Assembly: GCA_003243275.1 (NCBI GenBank)
Contig: QFQR01000017.1
Location: 1 to 38,096, forward strand
DNA length: 38,096 nt
Reading direction: 5' to 3'
Source of the DNA: Leifsonia xyli
GTDB taxonomy: Bacteria > Actinomycetota > Actinomycetes > Actinomycetales > Microbacteriaceae
Shown piece by piece: positions 32,076 through 38,096 of the stretch. The notes beneath the pieces were generated by a model. It was not told where the DNA came from, ran no database searches, and saw only the letters and a list, made by a program, of their open reading frames with translations. The stretch's first letter is position 1. Each line of letters opens with the position of its first letter. A program made the position numbers and the translations under genes.

Positions 32076-32767
32076 GTCAACGAGATCAATCGCCATCATC
32101 ACCTCGGACTGCACTTCGTGAGGGGCTGGCATTCCCTACTCCGCCGACGATCCGCAGCCGTCGGCGCTCGACCTCGAAAGCATGTTCGACAGCTTTAATC
32201 GATCACGGCATCGGCTGAACTCGTTTCTGATGGTGAATGTGGGAACAAACCGCCACTCGACGGCACGATCGTCTTCGCTTGCGATGATGCCGCCAACTAC
32301 AAGCTTCAAGCTTGGAATTCGGCCTCTCCCAAATCCGGATAAACTCGGCAGCGAGACCATCTGCCGGCCCTATGAACGCGGCTTGTCGACGACCAGTATT
32401 CGACTAATAAAACCAATTATCACATTGATTTACAAAAGAAAATTGCGTGGACTACCATCCTCCGCCCTCATATAAGGGGCAGTACCCGGCGCCTCCACCG
32501 AAGCCCATGACGCCGATATGGCCCGTGGGTTTCGGCGGGGGCGAAACAGGATCGGAAAGACCACGCCTAAAGTCCTGATGGGTTAGCATCTGTCGGGCGG
32601 GGTTCGGAGGTACCTGGCAACAGAAACCTCCACTCCATCCGTTTTTCATTTTCTCTGAAGCCTTTGCCTCCCCGCGCATGGCCGCCCTGCGCGACCGGGC
32701 GTTGCCGCGCCGCGACGTCCGACCCAGCTTCCGCGCTCCGTCAGGTCAGCTGGAAAGTCTCTCGCCC
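32076..32767. other. Right edge of the defence island, no convincing gene
   Basis: About 690 bases with two short frames (plus 32182-32475, minus 32452-32679) that have no ribosome site or family resemblance. A noticeably AT-rich patch lies at about 32395-32450. This composition change and the switch to core genes afterwards suggest an island boundary. No tRNA gene or attachment repeat was found. Confidence 0.4.
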
Positions 32768-34033
32768 ATGACGAACGCCTCCGACTGCGTCGGGCCGTGC
32801 GGGCCTGCCGAACGTCCGGCCGCCGAAACGCGCGGGGCCGAGCTCGTCCCGGTCACGGCCCCGCATGGCGCGGCGCTCGGGCAGTTCGCGCTGTCGATCG
32901 GCGGCCTTGCGATCGGCACCGGCGAGTTCGCAGCGATGGGCATCCTGCCGTCGGTCGCAGCCGACGTCGGAGCGACGATCCCCGAAACGGGACACATGAT
33001 TTCCTCCTACGCGCTCGGCGTGACCGTCGGCGCGCCGCTGATCGCCGTCGCGTTCGCGCGCGCCCCGCGCCGGGCGCTGCTGATCGGCCTGATGGCCTTC
33101 TTCCTGGCCGGCAACGTCGCGAGCGCGCTTGCGACCTCCTACGGCGCAGTCGTCGCCGCGCGCTTTCTCGCGGGGCTGCCGCACGGAGCCTATTTCGGCG
33201 TCGCGATGCTGTTCGCCGCCTCGATGGTCCCCGCGTCGAGGCGTGGGCAGGCCGCGGCCAACGTGCTGCTCGGCCTCAGCGTCGCCAACGTGGTCGGCGT
33301 GCCGGCCGCGACGTGGCTCGGCCAGGCCTTCGGATGGCGGGCGACATTCATCGCCGTCGCCGGACTTGCGGCGGCCACGATCGCGCTGGTGCGGCTGCTG
33401 ACGCCGGAAGTCTCGCCCTCGGCGGCCGCGAGCCCGATGCGCGAACTCGGCGCGCTCAAACGGCCGCAGGTGTGGCTGACGCTCGGCGTCGCCGCAATCG
33501 GCTTCGGCGGCATTTTCGCGGTCTATTCCTATGTGTCGCCGACGCTCACGGAGGTCACGGGCCTGTCGTCGGCGATGGTGCCGCCCATGCTCGCCGTGCT
33601 CGGCCTCGGCATGATCGCCGGCAACGTCGCGGGCGGCCTTCTCGCCGACCGGGCGCTCAAGGCCACGATGGCGGGCGTGCTGATCTACAGCGCCGCGACG
33701 CTCGGCCTGTTCGTCTTCGCCTCGGCGAACCCATGGACGGCCGCCTTGAACCTGTTCCTCATCGGCGGCTGCATCGCCATGGGCCCCGCCCTCCAGACGC
33801 GCCTCATGGACGTCGCGGGCGACGCCCAGACGCTCGCCGCGACGCTCAACCACTCGGCCTTCAACGTCGCGAACGCGCTCGGCGCATGGCTTGGCGGGAT
33901 TGCGATCGCGACCGGCTACGGATGGACTTCGCCGGGCTGGGTCGGCGCGATCCTCGCGGTTGGCGGCCTTGCGATCCTGTGCGTGTCGCTGGCTCTGGAG
34001 CGTTCGTCGAACGCCGCGCGCAGGTCCGCGTAA
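32768..34033 (+). CDS. MFS transporter, DHA1 type (drug/sugar efflux)
   Basis: A 421-residue, 12-helix transporter. LSIGGLAIGTGEFAAMGILP in helix 1 and the following ISSYALGVTVGAPLIA are typical of the AraJ/NepI/YdhP-like DHA1 exporters. RFLAGLPHGAYFGVA matches motif C-adjacent helix 4-5 of that group. The start at MTNASD is preferred; an upstream ATG in the same frame would add an arginine-rich stretch. Probable role is export of drugs, sugars or purine-like compounds; substrate unknown. It seems to be the first core gene right of the island. Confidence 0.85.
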   Translation: MTNASDCVGPCGPAERPAAETRGAELVPVTAPHGAALGQFALSIGGLAIGTGEFAAMGILPSVAADVGATIPETGHMISSYALGVTVGAPLIAVAFARAPRRALLIGLMAFFLAGNVASALATSYGAVVAARFLAGLPHGAYFGVAMLFAASMVPASRRGQAAANVLLGLSVANVVGVPAATWLGQAFGWRATFIAVAGLAAATIALVRLLTPEVSPSAAASPMRELGALKRPQVWLTLGVAAIGFGGIFAVYSYVSPTLTEVTGLSSAMVPPMLAVLGLGMIAGNVAGGLLADRALKATMAGVLIYSAATLGLFVFASANPWTAALNLFLIGGCIAMGPALQTRLMDVAGDAQTLAATLNHSAFNVANALGAWLGGIAIATGYGWTSPGWVGAILAVGGLAILCVSLALERSSNAARRSA

Positions 34034-34202
34034 GTCACGCTGGAAAGCGTTCGGCGCGGTCCGACCGCGAACGATCGCTGGACGCATCGGCCCGCTTCGA
34101 TGAAGAAGGGCCTGTGACCGCGAGAGCGCGTTTCCTCGTTCTCGTTCGCGCGACGAGCGGTCGCTGTGTTTCCGAGCCCCCGAATCCTCCTATGTAGCGG
34201 TC

Positions 34203-34724
34203 ATGACGACGACGCCTCCCCCCGCCCCACCGGCGCAGGACTTCCTCCGTTACGATCTGCTGACGCAGAACGCGTTGCGCGGCGTCGTGCGCGACGTGCT
34301 CGCGCGGATCGCCCGCGAGGGCGTGCCTGGCGAGCATCATTTCTACATCTCGTTCCGCACGACCGACCCGGACGTACGCCTCTCCCAGAGGTTGAAGGAG
34401 CGCTATCCGGCCGAGATGACGGTCGTGCTCCAGCACCAGTTCTGGGATCTCGAGGTCGACGAGGAAGGGTTCGAGGTCGGCCTGTCGTTCGGCAACGTGC
34501 CCGAGAAGCTCGTCGTGCCGTTCCGCTCGATCACGGGCTTCTTCGATCCGTCCGTCCAGTTCGGCCTGAAGTTCGATCATCCGGACGCCGAAGCCATCGA
34601 GGAAGACGTCCCCTCGACCGAGGCCGCCGAGACCGTCGTTCCGGACGCCGAACCGGCGCAGTCCGAGCCCCCGGTTCCGGGCGGAGCCGAGGTCGTGAGC
34701 CTCGACAAGTTCCGCAAGAAGTAA
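34203..34724 (+). CDS. sspB: ClpXP adaptor SspB (alphaproteobacterial type)
   Basis: A 173-residue adaptor that binds tagged proteins and brings them to the ClpXP protease. The N-terminal folded domain (about 10-125) shows the alphaproteobacterial features RYDLLTQNALRGVVRDVL, HHFYISFRTTDPDVRLS and VVLQHQFWDL. A flexible acidic linker follows, then the short C-terminal ClpX-binding end VVSLDKFRKK. It stands just before fumC. It is unrelated to the phosphorothioation SspB at 26810. Confidence 0.92.
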   Translation: MTTTPPPAPPAQDFLRYDLLTQNALRGVVRDVLARIAREGVPGEHHFYISFRTTDPDVRLSQRLKERYPAEMTVVLQHQFWDLEVDEEGFEVGLSFGNVPEKLVVPFRSITGFFDPSVQFGLKFDHPDAEAIEEDVPSTEAAETVVPDAEPAQSEPPVPGGAEVVSLDKFRKK

Positions 34725-34861
34725 GCCGCGCAGCCTCTTCGCCGCTTCACCGTTCTCCGTCGGATGGTTGCGTGACGCGCTCTCGCGCGGCGTGCTAGGG
34801 AGCCCTTGCCCGTTCAGGCGAGGCTTATGCCCCTTTCACGCAATCTGAAGAGAGCGCGCCC

Positions 34862-36253
34862 ATGACCGCGACCCGCACCGAAACCGACAGTTTTGGTCCG
34901 CTGGAGGTCCCGTCGGACAAATATTGGGGCGCGCAGACGCAACGGTCGCTGCAGAACTTCAAGATCGGCGGCGAAACCATGCCTCAGCCGCTGATCCGCG
35001 CGCTCGGGATCATCAAGCGCTCGGCCGCGCTCGCCAATAAGGATCAGGGCTCGCTCGACCCGAAGCTCGCCGACGCGATCGCCGCGGCCGCCCAGGAGGT
35101 CATCGACGGCAAGTTCGACGATCATTTCCCGCTGGTGGTCTGGCAGACCGGGTCCGGCACCCAGTCGAACATGAACGCGAACGAGGTGATCTCGAATCGC
35201 GCGATCGAAGCGCTCGGCGGCCAGATGGGTTCGAAGAAGCCCGTCCATCCGAACGACCACGTCAACATGAGCCAGTCGTCGAACGACACCTTCCCGACCG
35301 CGATGCACATCGCCGCGGCGGAGGAGATCGAAAAGACGCTTCTGCCCAAGCTCAAGCACCTTGAGGACGCGCTCGACGCGAAGGCGAAGGCGTTCGAGCA
35401 CGTCATCAAGATCGGGCGCACCCACACCCAGGACGCCACCCCCCTGACGCTCGGCCAGGAATTCTCCGGCTATGTCGCGCAGGTCCGCCTCGGGGCCGAG
35501 CGCATCCGGGAGACGCTGAAGCACCTCCACCCGCTCGCGCAGGGCGGCACGGCGGTCGGCACCGGCATCAACGCCAAGGTCGGCTTCGCGGAAAAGTTCG
35601 CCGAGAAGGTCGCGGAGATCACCGGCCTGCCCTTCGTGACCGCGCCGAACAAATTCGAGGCGCTCGCGGCGCATGACGCCTATGTCTACGTGCATGGCGC
35701 GCTGAACGCGCTCGCAGCCGGCCTGTTCAAGATCGCGAACGACATCCGCCTGCTCGGCTCCGGCCCGCGCTCGGGCCTCGGGGAACTCGTCCTGCCGGAG
35801 AACGAACCGGGCTCCTCGATCATGCCCGGCAAAGTCAACCCGACGCAGTGCGAGGCGCTCACGATGGTGTGCGCCCAGGTCTTCGGCAACAACGCGACGA
35901 TTTCCTTCGCCGGCAGCCAGGGGCATTTCGAGCTCAACGTCTACAAGCCCGTGCTCGCCTTCAACATGCTGCAATCGATCCGGATACTCGGCGACGCCGC
36001 CGTCAGCTTCACGGACAATTGCGTGGTCGGGATCGAGGCCGACGAGGACCGCATCGCCGATCTGATGAGGCGCTCGCTGATGCTCGTCACCGCGCTTGCG
36101 CCGACCATCGGCTACGACAACGCCACCAAGGTGGCGAAGACCGCCCACAAGAACGGCACCACCTTGCGCGAGGAGGCCGTCAAGCTGGGCTTCGTGTCGG
36201 AGGAAGAATTCGATCGCGTCGTCCGCCCCGAGGCGATGATCCGCCCCGGTTAG
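34862..36253 (+). CDS. fumC: Fumarate hydratase class II
   Basis: A 463-residue fumarase that interconverts fumarate and malate in the TCA cycle as an iron-free tetramer. It has all the family blocks: RTETDSFGPLEVPSDKYWGA at the start, SGTQSNMNANEVI, NDHVNMSQSSND, GRTHTQDATPLTLGQEFSGY, and the superfamily signature GSSIMPGKVNP. Length is normal. It starts at ATG 34862, with GAAGAGAG upstream. Confidence 0.97.
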   Translation: MTATRTETDSFGPLEVPSDKYWGAQTQRSLQNFKIGGETMPQPLIRALGIIKRSAALANKDQGSLDPKLADAIAAAAQEVIDGKFDDHFPLVVWQTGSGTQSNMNANEVISNRAIEALGGQMGSKKPVHPNDHVNMSQSSNDTFPTAMHIAAAEEIEKTLLPKLKHLEDALDAKAKAFEHVIKIGRTHTQDATPLTLGQEFSGYVAQVRLGAERIRETLKHLHPLAQGGTAVGTGINAKVGFAEKFAEKVAEITGLPFVTAPNKFEALAAHDAYVYVHGALNALAAGLFKIANDIRLLGSGPRSGLGELVLPENEPGSSIMPGKVNPTQCEALTMVCAQVFGNNATISFAGSQGHFELNVYKPVLAFNMLQSIRILGDAAVSFTDNCVVGIEADEDRIADLMRRSLMLVTALAPTIGYDNATKVAKTAHKNGTTLREEAVKLGFVSEEEFDRVVRPEAMIRPG

Positions 36254-36323
36254 TCGGTTGCGCACGACGGTAATTGGATGGCGCTCGATTTACTGATCAG
36301 GCTTGTGATAAGGGTTTTTGACG

Positions 36324-36521
36324 ATGTCCCAGATCGTCAACCTGCGAAGCGTCAGAAAAAAACGCGCGCGCGCCGAAGCGGAATCCAAGGCGGTGGAGAA
36401 CCGCGTCCGTTTCGGCATGAGCAAGCAGGAGCGCGAAGCCGCGGGGGCGGCTCGGGAAACGTCGCAACGCAGGCATGATGCGCATCGTCGCGAAAACGGG
36501 GGCGACGAAACCAATGAATGA
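36324..36521 (+). CDS. DUF4169 family small protein
   Basis: A 65-residue, highly charged helical protein (SQIVNLRSVRKKRARAEAES, then VRFGMSKQEREAA). This matches DUF4169, a family of unknown function often found directly after fumC in Hyphomicrobiales. ATG 36324 is chosen over TTG 36318; AAGGG lies upstream. Its end overlaps the next gene by 8 bases. Confidence 0.82.
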   Translation: MSQIVNLRSVRKKRARAEAESKAVENRVRFGMSKQEREAAGAARETSQRRHDAHRRENGGDETNE

Positions 36522-36888
36522 ACCGTCAAAGCCGATCGAACTCGTTACGACGACGTCAGGTGGCCAAGCGCAACTTGTCGGCGTCGGCCCTGCCGAAGCG
36601 GAGGGGATCGTCGTGAGCGGCATTCTGGCGGGCGAAGACGGGCCGACGTCGCGGGAATACAATCCCGACATCGTCAAGCGCTCCGTCGTGGTGGCCGGCC
36701 ACAAGACCAGCGTCAGCCTCGAGGACGCTTTCTGGCATGCGCTGAAAGACATTGCCCGCGAGCGCGGCGCATCGCTGCGCGGCCTTGTCGCGGAGATCGA
36801 CTCAAACCGCCGCGGCGGCAACCTGTCGTCCGCGGTCCGGCTGTTCGTGCTCGATCATTATCGCAGACTGGCCCGCGCGCCGCGCTGA
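36514..36888 (+). CDS. Ribbon-helix-helix domain protein
   Basis: A 124-residue protein with a polar N-terminal extension (about 1-55) and a C-terminal ribbon-helix-helix domain: KRSVVVAGHKTSVSLEDAFW then HALKDIARERGASLRGLVAE, ending LSSAVRLFVLDHYRRLA. This is the RHH type usually found next to DUF4169 and fumC. A longer start at 36475 is possible; ATG 36514 sits at the DUF4169 stop, with a GGGGGCGA element before it. Probably a DNA-binding regulator; target unknown. Confidence 0.8.
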   Translation: MNEPSKPIELVTTTSGGQAQLVGVGPAEAEGIVVSGILAGEDGPTSREYNPDIVKRSVVVAGHKTSVSLEDAFWHALKDIARERGASLRGLVAEIDSNRRGGNLSSAVRLFVLDHYRRLARAPR

Positions 36889-37029
36889 CGACGCTCCGCC
36901 CTCCATCCTCGGAGCGGAAATCGGGCGACCGGCGGAACTCTCTCAGGCCTCGCCCACAAACCTATCGAGCGTGGTCCGGCTGGTTCGCGGACTGCCCGCG
37001 ACTTGTCGCCTTCTTCACATACCGGCCCT

Positions 37030-38096
37030 TCAGCGCGGCGCTGTCGCGGCGGGCGGCAGGATGGACGTCGGCGCCGGCAGTGCCGGGCCTTCCGGCTGAC
37101 GCCCCGGATTCGGACGCCCGGAGCGGTCGGCCGGGCGGAACGTCTGGCCTTGCGGCGAGAACACGCCGGCGGGCGGCGACGGCGGAGGCGTCTGCGTCGG
37201 GCCGGATGGCGTCGAGAGATCAGGATCCCATGGCGACCCCGGCGAACCCGTACGGGGAGCCACTTCGAGCGCCGCGCCGGCCTCGGCTTCGCGCTTGCGG
37301 CGTTCGGCCTCGACCTTGCGCCGCTCGGCCTCGAGCCTCGCCTTTTCTGCTTCCGCGCGCTTGCGTTCCTCTTCCTGACGCTCGCGGGCGACGCGGGCGC
37401 GTTCGCGCGCGTCCGCCTCCATGGCTTCGATCCGGGCCGTCTCCCGCTCGACCGCACGGACCGAAAGCCACCCCGTGAAAGCGGTCGCGTCGATGCGCCG
37501 GGACGGCGAGGAGATCGGCCCGTCCAACGCGACGCCGATCTGCGGCGCGCCTGGACGCGCCGGCTGCAGCGTGAGGTCGGCGTCGAGCGTCCGCCGCCTC
37601 AGATCGACGGAGGCGCCGCCGCCGAGACGAACCCCATCGCTTTGCGCTTCAAGCGCTCCGGTTCGCAGAACGCCGCCGGAGATCGTGAAACCCGCCAACG
37701 CTTGCGGAAGATGAAAATCGGCGGCCGCCAACTCCTTGTTCAGCGCGGCCGCGACCCTTCCGGCGTCGAGCGCGAGCCCGGCTTCGACCTGCGGCTCGAT
37801 CCGATCGACCGCCGTGGGATCAAGCCGGCGCGCGACCATGTCCGTGACGGAGACGGACCCCGCGCCCGTCAGCGATCCGACGAGGCCGGCGATCGACCGC
37901 CCCGAAGCCTGCCCCTCGATCTTCAATCCGACGCCGCCGAGCACGGGCGAGGCGGCGCGATCGATACCCATAAGTTGTTCCGCAGCGGCATTTTCGAGCG
38001 CGAGGTTGAACGTCGTCGTCGCCTGTTCGTCCGCGCGCGCGATTGCGGCCGTTCCGGAGAGGCGCCCGCCGTCGAGCGCGGCGGAGAAGCCTTCGA
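37030..38096 (-). CDS. AsmA-like protein, C-terminal part (cut by window edge)
   Basis: The frame is open to the right edge, so the N-terminus is outside. The visible 355 residues start with LDGGRLSGTAAIARAD-type repeats and continue through SGRSIAGLVGSLTGAGSVSV and FTISGGVLRTGALEAQSDGV, typical of the AsmA C-terminal domain of envelope lipid-transport/assembly proteins. A charged coiled coil follows (about 190 alternating Glu/Arg/Ala positions from RIEAMEADARERARVAR), then a Pro/Gly-rich tail. The coiled coil and tail are an unusual addition to the AsmA part. Convergent with the RHH gene. Confidence 0.8.
   Translation of the reverse strand, partial: EGFSAALDGGRLSGTAAIARADEQATTTFNLALENAAAEQLMGIDRAASPVLGGVGLKIEGQASGRSIAGLVGSLTGAGSVSVTDMVARRLDPTAVDRIEPQVEAGLALDAGRVAAALNKELAAADFHLPQALAGFTISGGVLRTGALEAQSDGVRLGGGASVDLRRRTLDADLTLQPARPGAPQIGVALDGPISSPSRRIDATAFTGWLSVRAVERETARIEAMEADARERARVARERQEEERKRAEAEKARLEAERRKVEAERRKREAEAGAALEVAPRTGSPGSPWDPDLSTPSGPTQTPPPSPPAGVFSPQGQTFRPADRSGRPNPGRQPEGPALPAPTSILPPAATAPR

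Noticed and set aside
32182..32679. Two short frames on opposite strands after sspD
   Set aside because: No ribosome site, no family resemblance, and one crosses an AT-rich patch; not supported as genes.
32040..32767. tRNA gene or attachment site at the island edge
   Set aside because: I searched by eye for tRNA-like arms and direct repeats matching the left side and found none.
34814..36265. A 483-codon minus-strand frame
   Set aside because: Antisense to fumC, which is certain; composition is typical of a shadow frame. The same applies to 32741-34087 opposite the MFS gene and 19439-20857 opposite the transposase.

Overview
The window is GC-rich with short intergenic gaps and many 4-nt ATGA/GTGA gene overlaps. 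The two porins belong to the alphaproteobacterial family (mature N-terminus ADLPGAEPV, C-terminal VQRDF). The right end holds a ClpXP adaptor sspB, fumC, a DUF4169 gene and a ribbon-helix-helix gene. Together these point to the Hyphomicrobiales (Rhizobiales), but no rRNA or tRNA gene is present to fix a genus.

Layout. (1) 1-8.9 kb is envelope and accessory DNA: the tail of an MFS transporter, a Tat-exported DUF411 metal-binding protein, a small exported protein, a ParD/ParE-type toxin-antitoxin pair next to the 3' stump of a lost porin, two tandem full-length porins, an acyltransferase-3 protein, a DoxX-like membrane protein and a second copy of the small exported protein. (2) 8.9-18.9 kb is a heavy-metal efflux island. 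It holds a Crp/Fnr regulator, a CzcD-like CDF transporter and a tightly overlapped operon (small protein, czcC-like, small exported protein, czcB-like with a long His-rich arm, czcA-like, small exported protein). (3) 19.2-20.8 kb is an intact IS1182-family element whose right end abuts the 3' stump of a zinc-type alcohol dehydrogenase. (4) 21.1-32.0 kb is a defence-type island. sspABCD, the single-strand DNA phosphorothioation module, runs rightward. Divergent from it are two translationally coupled genes: a protein with two GHKL ATPase domains (an N-terminal MORC/Hsp90-like one and a C-terminal histidine-kinase one) and a receiver-like protein of unknown output. (5) 32.7-38.1 kb is core chromosome: MFS exporter, ClpXP adaptor SspB, fumC, DUF4169, an RHH protein and an AsmA-like protein that runs off the right edge.

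Most interesting point: the known partner of SspABCD, the effector SspE (DUF262 type), is not in the window. Its place is taken by the dual-ATPase/receiver pair, which shares an intergenic promoter region with sspA. That region carries a perfect GACTATC-N7-GATAGTC palindrome. I propose this pair as a candidate undescribed sensor or effector arm of a phosphorothioation defence system; its function is inference.

Other structure worth a second look: a nested hairpin that places the start of the czcC-like gene inside a stem overlapping the stop codon of a small upstream ORF; two paralogous small-protein loci that keep ungapped 107-nt leaders with the same inverted repeat; and a porin relic that begins directly after the stop codon of a toxin with an extra C-terminal domain.

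Naming caution: two unrelated genes are called sspB here, the phosphorothioation DUF4007 gene at 26810 and the ClpXP adaptor at 34203.
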